Source: a bacterium (GTDB lineage: Bacteria; SZUA-79; Acidulodesulfobacterales; Acidulodesulfobacteraceae). From it: a DNA stretch of 5,457 bases. Below are positions 1-5,457 of this stretch, in pieces. The DNA lies in assembly GCA_021800745.1 (NCBI GenBank), contig JAJYYS010000109.1:1-5457 (forward strand). The letters are read 5' to 3'. How positions within the stretch are numbered: position 1 is the first letter of the stretch; each line of letters opens with the position of its first letter. The position numbers and the translations under genes were made by a program. A model generated the notes under the pieces. That model worked only from the letters and a program-made list of their open reading frames with translations. It did not search any database and had not been told where the DNA came from.

Positions 1-483
1 GTATGGCTCTATTTGGCTTTCTTTTCATGGAAAGAACCTCTCTATAAAAGTTTTATACCGTTCGGAGACAAAATAGAAGAAGCGTGGAAAATGGTCAAAC
101 ATTATTTTACGCTTAAAGACAGACCCGAAACCGGACGCTATCAGGATCCTCTGAACGCCATAATATTTACTATCTTTCATTTGCTTATCCTGCTTCAGAT
201 GCTTACCGGATTTCAGATGTACGTGGCTTCTTTTACCGGAACTTCGGCGGTAGGCGCATGGTGGCCTTGGCTTATGCATTTTTCGACCGACTGGACTCTT
301 GCCGTATTCGGCGGGCTTACCGGCGTTACTCTTGTCCATCTCTTTATAATGTGGCTCATAATAATATTTATAGCCTATCATATTTACATAGAAGTCTGGC
401 GTTCCGTAATGTGGAAGGAAGGCGATATTCTTATACCCTTCGGCGGTTATAAATATATGAGAAATAAATCGGAAACTAAATGA
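1..483 (+). CDS. hyaC: Ni/Fe-hydrogenase cytochrome b subunit, C-terminal 160 residues (5' partial)
   Basis: This is the di-heme b membrane anchor of a group 1 [NiFe] hydrogenase; in the family it carries electrons from the periplasmic small subunit to the quinone pool. The frame is open to the left edge, and the visible part starts with VWLYLAFF, which aligns with the middle of HyaC rather than its N-terminus. A TTG at 13 is therefore not the start, and about 60-80 residues are missing. Numbering from the window's first codon, hydrophobic segments lie near residues 51-75 (ending in the family-like TGFQMY) and 108-130. The second holds His113 and His127, 14 residues apart as expected for the presumed heme ligands of the last helix, in a VHLFIMW...YHIY context. 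The motif usually seen as GHNP before the third helix reads YQDP here (residues 47-50). The tail (EVWRSVMWKEGD..., GGYKY) matches the cytoplasmic end of the family. The protease gene follows in the same frame after a single TGA. The family call is secure. Confidence 0.93.
   Translation, partial: VWLYLAFFSWKEPLYKSFIPFGDKIEEAWKMVKHYFTLKDRPETGRYQDPLNAIIFTIFHLLILLQMLTGFQMYVASFTGTSAVGAWWPWLMHFSTDWTLAVFGGLTGVTLVHLFIMWLIIIFIAYHIYIEVWRSVMWKEGDILIPFGGYKYMRNKSETK
471..474 (+). promoter_or_regulatory. Possible ribosome binding site (GGAA) at the hyaC/protease junction
   Basis: GGAA sits inside the last codons of hyaC. It is the only purine-rich, Shine-Dalgarno-like string near the protease gene: 9 bases before a TTG at 484 and 5 bases before an ATG at 480 that overlaps the hyaC stop as ATGA. 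No such string precedes the ATG at 514, which protein homology favours as the protease start. If this site is used, the protease may start at 484 with ten extra residues, or ribosomes may re-initiate here after finishing hyaC. The match is short and could be chance. Confidence 0.3.
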
Positions 484-513
484 TTGCGCATTATCATAAT
501 AACTTACATTTAT

Positions 514-1002
514 ATGACGGGAATTATAGGAATAGGCAACCTGATATTAAAAGACGAAGGGCTGGGAGTTCATTTTATAGATTTATTAAGAAAAAAATAT
601 ATTTTTAACGGTGATATAAGATTAATAGACGGAAGCACTCTCGGATACGGACTTTTGGACGATATATTCTGCCTTGACGATATTATAGTCGTAGATGCCG
701 TTAAAACGGATGAGAAACCGGGCAGCATATTTAAATTCGATGCGGAGAATCTTCCTGTGAATTTAATGAAAAAAACGGCGCACGACGTCGAATTTATCGA
801 CGTAATTACTATGTGCGGACTGCAGGGGCATAATCCTAAAATAACGTTTTTTGCAATATCTCCGGAGGACTGCACCGGCGTTGGAACAGATATTTCTGAG
901 CCTCTAAAAAAAGCTATGCCCGCGCTCGAAAAATTAGTTTTGGAAGAAATAAAACCGCTCGGCATAAACTGGTATATTAACCCCGAATACGCCGGGATTT
1001 AG
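514..1002 (+). CDS. hyaD: [NiFe]-hydrogenase maturation protease (HyaD/HybD/HupD family)
   Basis: This cytoplasmic nickel-dependent endopeptidase removes the C-terminal peptide of the hydrogenase large subunit once nickel is in place, closing the active site. From ATG 514 the protein has 162 residues, the usual family length. The N-terminus MTGIIGIGN has the typical GxGN loop, followed by DEGLGVH. The three nickel-sensing residues known from E. coli HybD (Glu16, Asp62, His93) have counterparts at Glu15 (in DEG), Asp61 (in VVDAV) and His90 (in AHDV). The downstream CGLQGHNPKITFFAISPED segment is also family-like. ATG 514 is preferred because proteases of this family usually begin about five residues before GxGN. 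A TTG at 484, directly after the hyaC stop, would add ten mostly hydrophobic residues and has the better upstream GGAA. The gene lies 30 bases after hyaC in the same frame and is surely cotranscribed. It ends overlapping the convergent hypF stop. Confidence 0.93.
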   Translation: MTGIIGIGNLILKDEGLGVHFIDLLRKKYIFNGDIRLIDGSTLGYGLLDDIFCLDDIIVVDAVKTDEKPGSIFKFDAENLPVNLMKKTAHDVEFIDVITMCGLQGHNPKITFFAISPEDCTGVGTDISEPLKKAMPALEKLVLEEIKPLGINWYINPEYAGI

Positions 1003-1023
1003 TGCATTTTGTCTATAATCCCG
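993..1023. terminator. Possible bidirectional hairpin over the convergent gene ends (no T-tract)
   Basis: CGGGATT (993-999) pairs with AATCCCG (1017-1023). TAG (1000-1002) also pairs with CTA (1013-1015) if T1016 is bulged, leaving a 10-base loop (1003-1012). The structure covers both stop codons of the convergent protease and hypF genes, the place where a shared terminator would be expected. Neither strand has a run of T after the stem, so it is not a classical intrinsic terminator. It may be a transcript-end or collision structure, or chance within coding sequence. Confidence 0.3.
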
Positions 1024-3530
1024 CCGTAAACCGCCTGACCGAATGCAATTCCGCCGTCGTTAGCAGGTATTTTTTCGTTTAAATAAACATTAAAACCGTT
1101 TTTTTTAAGAATAAGAGCCGCTTTATTCCTGAGCAAAGCATTCTGAAACACTCCACCGCTCATGCAGACGTTTTTGCATCCTGACTTTAACGATGCATCC
1201 AGTATAATAGCCGCAATAGTATTTATAAACGTCTCTGCTATAAAACCGGCGGCGTCAGGCATCTCGTTATCGAGAATAATCCCAATAATATCTTTAAACA
1301 TAGGATTATAATCGACCGTAAAAAAATCCTGTTCTTCTTCATGCCGTATTTCATATTTAAAACAGTCTTTTTCGCTTATTAAATTAACCTGTCTTTCGCC
1401 TATTTTATTTTCGTATTCGCTGCACAGATTTTCTAAATAAACCGCCGCCTCCCCTTCGTACGTTATGTTTCCTTTAAATCCGCATAAACATGAAACGGCG
1501 TCGAAAATTCTCCCGCATGAAGATGTTAGCGGAGAATTCAATCCGTTTTCCCGCATTTTATAAAATATTTCTGTTTCATTTCCCGAAAAACCTGTTAAAC
1601 GGGAAATACAGTTGCCGTCGTTATGCGAAATACCGCCGCCGCTTTTCAATAAAATATCGAACAGAATGTCCAGAAGAACCCTTCTTGGCGACTTAACCGC
1701 CTTTTCCCCGCCGATAAGCCTCAATTTTTTAAAACTGCCTATTCTTTTTAAATTATTATATTTCCCTTTAAAGAATTCCCCTCCCCAAATAGTCCCGTCG
1801 TCTCCGTAGCCTGTTCCGTCGAAAGCGACGCCGAAAACTTCTTCGTTTAATCCAAGCCCGTTTTCAGCCATACATGAGATAACGTGCGCTCTGTGATGCT
1901 GGAGAGATATGCCTTTAATATTCCTTTCCTTCGCATATTCTTTAGCCCATTTCGTGTTTTCGTAAGCCGGATGACCGTCGTAAACTATAATTTCCGGTTT
2001 AAAATTATAAAACGTTTCAAAATCTTCTATATTATTTTTGAAATTAGCAAACCCGGCGACATTGTCCAAATCGCCGTTGTGCTGGCTTAGTACGATTGCT
2101 CCGGCATCATCTCCGGCGTAAGCTAATGCAAAAACGTTCTTAAGAAACGCTCCGGATGCCAAAACGTTTCTTTTTAAATTAAAAGAGAAACCTAACGGCT
2201 CAGGAACATAACCTCTAGACCGCCTGATAAAAAAATAAGAGGCGGCACTATCGTTATCTTTATTAATATCCGTATTAACCCTTACCACCGAATCGTCGCA
2301 TCTTCTTAAAATATCCCTGTTATGAATTAAAAAACCGTCCGCAATACCCTTAAGCTTCAAGAACGCCTCTTCGTTGTCTTTTACTATTGGTTCTCCGCCT
2401 ATGTTTGCCGACGTCGCAACCAAGGGTCCTCCGAAAAAACTGAATAAAATATAGTGAAGCGGCGCATAAGGCAAAAAAGCGCCTATATCTTTAAGTCCGC
2501 AGTTTACGTAATAAGAGAGTCCGCCTCTGTCTTTCAATAAGCATATAGGCCTTTCCTTAGAATTCAATAAATCCGCAGAAATACCGCCTATGTATGCATA
2601 CTTAGACGCCTGCTCGATATCTTTAAACATTACAGCGAAAGGTTTTTTAGGCCTGTTCTTGCGTTCTCTTAATAATTTCAAGGCGTCGTCGTTTGCGGCA
2701 TCCGCCATTAAATGGAAACCGCCTATTCCCTTAACGCAGGCGATACCGCCGTTCCTGATTAAATCCGCTAAAGATTTTACGGCGTTTAAACTTTCTGCAG
2801 TTATTTTGCGGATATTTATTTTGTTGTTTATATCTATTTTCGATATATCCGAACTTAAAATAAATTCGACTTCCGGACCGCAGACGAAACATCCGTTAGG
2901 TTCGGCATGAAACCTTCTGCTTAAAGGATTTTTATATTCGGTTCGACATTCCGGACACATCGTAAATTTATCCATAGATGTAGAAGCCCTGTCGTACGGC
3001 AGTTCTTTAGATATGGTAAATCTAGGACCGCAGTCCGTGCAGTTGATAAACGGATATAAATATCTCCTGTCGGAAGGATTGAAAAGCTCGCCTAAGCATT
3101 TGTCGCATATCGCGATATCGGGAGGTATAGTTAAATTTAATTTATTAAATTTAACGTCATAGTCTTTATTGGCGGTTTTATCGGATTCCTTAATTTCGAA
3201 AGTTTTATAAAAAAAATGTCCCTCCCCGATAAAATCGATAAAATTTACGGTTTTATCTTTTATTACTGCAAGGGGGGGTTTTTCCGAATCGGAATCCAAA
3301 GATTTTATGAAATTCAGCAGGCGGCTTTCTTCGCCTTCGGCAGAAATTTCGACGCCCTCGGTATTATTTAAAACATAGCCTTTTATTCCGTATCTATCCG
3401 CAAGCCTGTAAACGAAAGGCCTGAATCCTACTCCCTGAACCCTTCCGGACAGTTTAATCGCCGCTCTTTTTATGACGGTATTATTATCATCGTCATTATT
3501 TATCGATTTATTGTTTATAGGGAAATCCAT
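999..3530 (-). CDS. hypF: Carbamoyltransferase HypF
   Basis: HypF makes the cyanide precursor of the [NiFe] site: it hydrolyses carbamoyl phosphate, forms carbamoyl-adenylate with ATP and moves the carbamoyl group to the C-terminal cysteine of HypE. All domains are present in order. An acylphosphatase domain (about 22-110) has GRVQGVGFRPF with catalytic Arg37 and Asn55. Two zinc fingers of form C-x2-C-x18-C-x2-C use Cys142/145/164/167 and Cys192/195/214/217. A YrdC-like domain (about 245-440) has KNRPKKPFAVM and SAN (374-376). A Kae1-like domain (about 450-840) has HHRAH (545-549), DGTGYGDDGTIWGGEF (571-586), GRIFDA, CMSGGVFQNALL (789-800) and a terminal NDGGIAFGQ. At 843 residues it is longer than the roughly 750 of E. 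coli HypF; the surplus appears as an Asn/Asp-rich N-terminus (residues 6-18), longer interdomain linkers and parts of the Kae1-like domain. ATG 3530 is the first usable start after the hypE stop, is preceded by an A-run and lacks a clear Shine-Dalgarno sequence. It is last in hypDEF. Confidence 0.97.
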   Translation of the reverse strand: MDFPINNKSINNDDDNNTVIKRAAIKLSGRVQGVGFRPFVYRLADRYGIKGYVLNNTEGVEISAEGEESRLLNFIKSLDSDSEKPPLAVIKDKTVNFIDFIGEGHFFYKTFEIKESDKTANKDYDVKFNKLNLTIPPDIAICDKCLGELFNPSDRRYLYPFINCTDCGPRFTISKELPYDRASTSMDKFTMCPECRTEYKNPLSRRFHAEPNGCFVCGPEVEFILSSDISKIDINNKINIRKITAESLNAVKSLADLIRNGGIACVKGIGGFHLMADAANDDALKLLRERKNRPKKPFAVMFKDIEQASKYAYIGGISADLLNSKERPICLLKDRGGLSYYVNCGLKDIGAFLPYAPLHYILFSFFGGPLVATSANIGGEPIVKDNEEAFLKLKGIADGFLIHNRDILRRCDDSVVRVNTDINKDNDSAASYFFIRRSRGYVPEPLGFSFNLKRNVLASGAFLKNVFALAYAGDDAGAIVLSQHNGDLDNVAGFANFKNNIEDFETFYNFKPEIIVYDGHPAYENTKWAKEYAKERNIKGISLQHHRAHVISCMAENGLGLNEEVFGVAFDGTGYGDDGTIWGGEFFKGKYNNLKRIGSFKKLRLIGGEKAVKSPRRVLLDILFDILLKSGGGISHNDGNCISRLTGFSGNETEIFYKMRENGLNSPLTSSCGRIFDAVSCLCGFKGNITYEGEAAVYLENLCSEYENKIGERQVNLISEKDCFKYEIRHEEEQDFFTVDYNPMFKDIIGIILDNEMPDAAGFIAETFINTIAAIILDASLKSGCKNVCMSGGVFQNALLRNKAALILKKNGFNVYLNEKIPANDGGIAFGQAVYGGIIDKMH
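3130..3155. repeat. Perfect 11-bp inverted repeat in the hypF linker
   Basis: GTTAAATTTAA (3130-3140) and TTAAATTTAAC (3145-3155) flank a four-base TTTA spacer. The inner ten bases of each arm are themselves palindromic, so the pair is also a direct repeat. It lies in hypF codons 126-134, in the variable linker between the acylphosphatase domain and the first zinc finger. Pairing is almost all A-T, so any RNA hairpin would be weak, and no T-tract follows. Confidence 0.85.
3227..3244. repeat. Tandem duplication of a 9-bp unit in hypF
   Basis: CGATAAAAT occurs twice head to tail on the + strand (3227-3235 and 3236-3244). As the unit is three codons long, the hypF frame is kept and the protein shows FIDFIG (residues 97-102). 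It lies near the end of the acylphosphatase domain, about 70 bases from the inverted repeat in the same gene, and looks like a replication-slippage product. Confidence 0.85.
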
Positions 3531-3563
3531 TTTTTTTAGGCTCTGGATTACTAATAGGTTATT

Positions 3564-4700
3564 TTAGCAGATTCTCGGCAACAGTTCGCCCGAAGGATAG
3601 TCGAGAAGCCTGTTGACTCCGTATATGCCTTTTAAAATAACTTTTCCGGAAGAATCCCGCCGCCTGCCAACGCCCCCGCCGTCTGCCGTTCCTATTATAT
3701 CCGCATTTTTACCGAGCGGATGCGACCTGAGAACGCCGAGAATATTCTCCGCAAATTCAGGTTTTACGGCAAATACCGCCCTGCCTTCGCACGCAAGCTG
3801 ATACGGCTCGAAACCGAGCAGTTCGCAAAAACCTTTTACCGGTCCGCTTACAGGAATTTTATCTTCTTCGACGTAAATATCTATGCCCGCGGCCATAGCC
3901 CATTCGTTAAGAACTGCTGCTAATCCGCCCCTAGTCGCGTCCCTTATCGCATTGACCTTTATGCCGCGGCTTAACACGGCATTTATCATACCCCATAAAG
4001 AAGCGCAGTCGCTTTCTATTTCCACATCCATTTCTATCCCTTCCCTCTGAGACATAACAGCCGCCCCATGGTCGCCTACATTGCCCGAAACTATAATTAT
4101 ATCTCCGTCGGCTATATTATAAACCGAAAGTTCATCGTATAAAATCTCCCCTATTCCGCTCGTGTTTATAAATATTCCGTCTGCTTTCCCGGCCGGAACT
4201 ACTTTCGTATCGCCGGTTGCGACTCTGACTCCCGTTTTAGACGCCTCGTCCGAAATGCTCTTTATGATTTTCCTTAAATCCTCCAAAGCAAATCCTTCTT
4301 CTATTATCAATCCGAGACTTAAAAATAAGGGTTTAGCTCCCATAACCGATAAATCGTTCACCGTTCCGGCGACGGATAATTTTCCTATATCGCCGCCTTT
4401 AAAAAAAACAGGGCTTACAGTGAAACTGTCGGTAGTAAATGCTATTTTTTGCGGAGATTTTAAAACTGCGGCATCTTCCAATAAATTTATTTTTTGGTTT
4501 GATATATCGGCTGAAATTCCGCCGCCTTCATTAGAGACACCATCATTCAGGCCGTTACCCTTATACGAACCGTAAAAGTAACCGTTTCCGGCGTCCTGCC
4601 CGTAAAGTCCATTAAATATAATACTTCCTATAAGCTCGGAGGTTTCTTTCCCTCCCCCGCCGTGCGAAAGCAATATTTTTTCGTATTTTTTTTTATTCAT
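3564..4700 (-). CDS. hypE: Carbamoyl-dehydratase HypE, with a Gly/Asn-rich insertion
   Basis: HypE accepts the carbamoyl group from HypF on its C-terminal cysteine and dehydrates it with ATP to a thiocyanate, the cyanide donor for the HypC-HypD iron complex. The PurM/ThiL-like fold is recognisable: HGGGG (13-17), LEDAAVL (74-80), TTDSF (89-93), GGDIGKL (102-108), GTVNDLSVMGA (112-122), GDTKVV (163-168), GNVGDHG (206-212) and RDATRGG (253-259). The protein ends in LPRIC, with the essential acceptor Cys378 as last residue, so it should be functional. It has 378 residues against about 335-350 usually. Most of the excess lies at residues 31-72, rich in Gly, Asn, Ser and Tyr, where most relatives have a short loop. 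A smaller Gly/Arg-rich expansion lies near 340-350. The start is 20 bases after hypD; ATG 4700 is followed by a nine-A run and has no Shine-Dalgarno sequence. hypF follows in the same frame. Confidence 0.97.
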   Translation of the reverse strand: MNKKKYEKILLSHGGGGKETSELIGSIIFNGLYGQDAGNGYFYGSYKGNGLNDGVSNEGGGISADISNQKINLLEDAAVLKSPQKIAFTTDSFTVSPVFFKGGDIGKLSVAGTVNDLSVMGAKPLFLSLGLIIEEGFALEDLRKIIKSISDEASKTGVRVATGDTKVVPAGKADGIFINTSGIGEILYDELSVYNIADGDIIIVSGNVGDHGAAVMSQREGIEMDVEIESDCASLWGMINAVLSRGIKVNAIRDATRGGLAAVLNEWAMAAGIDIYVEEDKIPVSGPVKGFCELLGFEPYQLACEGRAVFAVKPEFAENILGVLRSHPLGKNADIIGTADGGGVGRRRDSSGKVILKGIYGVNRLLDYPSGELLPRIC

Positions 4701-4720
4701 TTTAATTAAAAATTAATCGT

Positions 4721-5457
4721 TTAAAAATTGCGGTATTTATAATATGCGGCGCATGCGCCTTCAAAAGATACCATGCATGCCCCTACCGGATTTTCGGGAT
4801 TGCAGGCTTTCCCGAACAAAGGACAGTCGTCCGGTTTGGACTTGCCTTTTAATATTTCCCCGCATTTGCATGCGGCATTTTCTCTGCCGGCTTGACACGA
4901 TTCCGTTTTTAAACGTAACTCTTTTAATTCATCACTAAAAAAGTACTCGGCGTCGAAATCTTTAAATTCGTCCCTTAATTTTAAACCGCTTTTAGGAATA
5001 TTCCCGAAACCTCTCCATTCGAATTCGTCTCTTACCGTAAAATATTTATTTACAAGCGCCTGCGCTTTCATATTTCCGCCTTCTTTGACCGCCCTTTTAT
5101 ATGCAATTTCGACGGCAGGCCTGCTTTCGTTAATCTGCCTTACTATTAAAAGCACCCCGCTTAAAATGTCGTAAGGCTCGAATCCGGCTATTACGGCCGC
5201 CTTAGCGTATTTATCCGGAATATCGTTATAAATGCCGCTTCCGGTCATAACGCTGACATGTCCCGGACAGATAAATCCGTCTATTAAATTATCGCCGGAA
5301 TCTAAAATAGCTTTTATAGGAGGTGGCACAAGAACATGGTTGACGTGAAACAAAACATTATTTATGCCTCTCGATATAACTTCTTCGAGAAGAGCGGCCG
5401 TCATAGGGGTCGTCGTTTCAAATCCTATAGCGAAAAAAACTATTTTTTTATCTTTAT
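4721..5457 (-). CDS. hypD: Hydrogenase maturation factor HypD, C-terminal two thirds (5' partial)
   Basis: HypD is the [4Fe-4S] scaffold that, with HypC, assembles the Fe(CN)2CO group in the cytoplasm. The frame is open through the right edge: upstream of an internal ATG at 5404 it reads VFFAIGFETTTP, which carries the conserved GFETT(A/T)P motif, so that ATG is not the start. About 244 residues are visible of an expected 350-375; the N-terminal part with the GPGCPVC-type motif is outside the window. Other family marks are FICPGHVSVMTG, AGFEPYDIL and WRGFGNIPKSGLKLR. The C-terminal cysteine region has CKCGEILKG, DDCPLFGKACNPENPVGACM and EGACAAYY, which supply the iron-sulfur ligands. One small departure is MVSFEG where MVSSEG is common. 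It is the first visible gene of the hypDEF unit. hypC is commonly directly upstream and would be expected just right of the window. Confidence 0.96.
   Translation of the reverse strand, partial: KDKKIVFFAIGFETTTPMTAALLEEVISRGINNVLFHVNHVLVPPPIKAILDSGDNLIDGFICPGHVSVMTGSGIYNDIPDKYAKAAVIAGFEPYDILSGVLLIVRQINESRPAVEIAYKRAVKEGGNMKAQALVNKYFTVRDEFEWRGFGNIPKSGLKLRDEFKDFDAEYFFSDELKELRLKTESCQAGRENAACKCGEILKGKSKPDDCPLFGKACNPENPVGACMVSFEGACAAYYKYRNF

Noticed and set aside
13..15. TTG as the start of the first gene
   Set aside because: The frame continues to the left edge with family-like residues (VWLY), and the N-terminal helices of HyaC would be missing.
25..381. 118-codon open frame on the - strand opposite hyaC
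   Set aside because: hyaC is clearly the real gene here by helix pattern and histidines; the antisense product looks random and basic.
480..608. 42-codon open frame starting at the ATGA overlap with the hyaC stop, with GGAA five bases upstream
   Set aside because: It runs out of frame through the conserved 5' end of the protease gene and its predicted product (basic, Arg/Asn-rich) resembles no family I know. It may only catch re-initiating ribosomes.
570..965. 131-codon open frame on the - strand opposite the protease gene
   Set aside because: It is a shadow of a clearly conserved gene, with no ribosome site and no recognisable domain.
3228..3257. GATAAAA ... TTTTATC inverted repeats around 3237-3257 in hypF
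   Set aside because: The 7-bp AT-rich pairing is partly a by-product of the 9-bp tandem repeat and has no T-tract or other support.
4162..4575. 137-codon open frame on the + strand opposite hypE
   Set aside because: The antisense of conserved HypE motifs; composition follows the complement of hypE codons and no domain is visible.
4702..4716. TTAATT/AATTAA inverted repeat between hypD and hypE
   Set aside because: A 6-bp all-AT stem with a three-base loop is too weak for a terminator and expected by chance in this AT-rich spacer.
5402..5404. ATG at 5404 (- strand) as the hypD start
   Set aside because: The conserved GFETTTP motif lies directly upstream in the same frame, so the ATG is internal.

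Overview
This window is part of a bacterial [NiFe]-hydrogenase locus. It holds the end of a structural and processing gene block on the + strand, which meets a maturation operon on the - strand tail to tail. Every gene belongs to a well-known family. I see no sign of a wholly new system. The points worth a second look are local: an insertion in HypE, stop codons that separate genes in the same frame, an interlocked convergent gene end, and short repeats in a HypF linker.

Layout. Bases 1-483 (+) encode the last 160 residues of the membrane cytochrome b subunit of a group 1 type uptake hydrogenase (HyaC/HupC/HydC family); its start lies left of the window. Bases 514-1002 (+) encode the endopeptidase (HyaD/HybD/HupD family) that trims the large-subunit C-terminus after nickel insertion. 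On the - strand the transcription order is hypD (5457-4721, N-terminus outside the window), hypE (4700-3564) and hypF (3530-999), with gaps of 20 and 33 bases, so they probably form one operon with its promoter to the right of the window. hypF and the protease gene overlap by four bases at their stop codons. No intergenic stretch exceeds 33 bases, and I find no RNA gene, mobile element or CRISPR array.

How the genes work together (family knowledge). HypF uses carbamoyl phosphate and ATP to carbamoylate the C-terminal cysteine of HypE. HypE dehydrates the product to a thiocyanate with ATP. The HypC-HypD complex receives the cyanide on iron and builds the Fe(CN)2CO unit, which goes to the large-subunit precursor. 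After HypA/HypB insert nickel, the protease cleaves the precursor. The mature enzyme docks on the cytochrome b subunit, which passes electrons from H2 to quinone. hypA, hypB, hypC and the hydrogenase large and small subunit genes are not in the window and would be expected on either side.

Organism. The DNA is fairly AT-rich (roughly 40% GC by eye), with many A/T homopolymers and few recognisable Shine-Dalgarno sequences. The content suggests an H2-oxidising, probably anaerobic or microaerobic Gram-negative bacterium. A deltaproteobacterium-like lineage is a guess from overall style and is not shown by the sequence.
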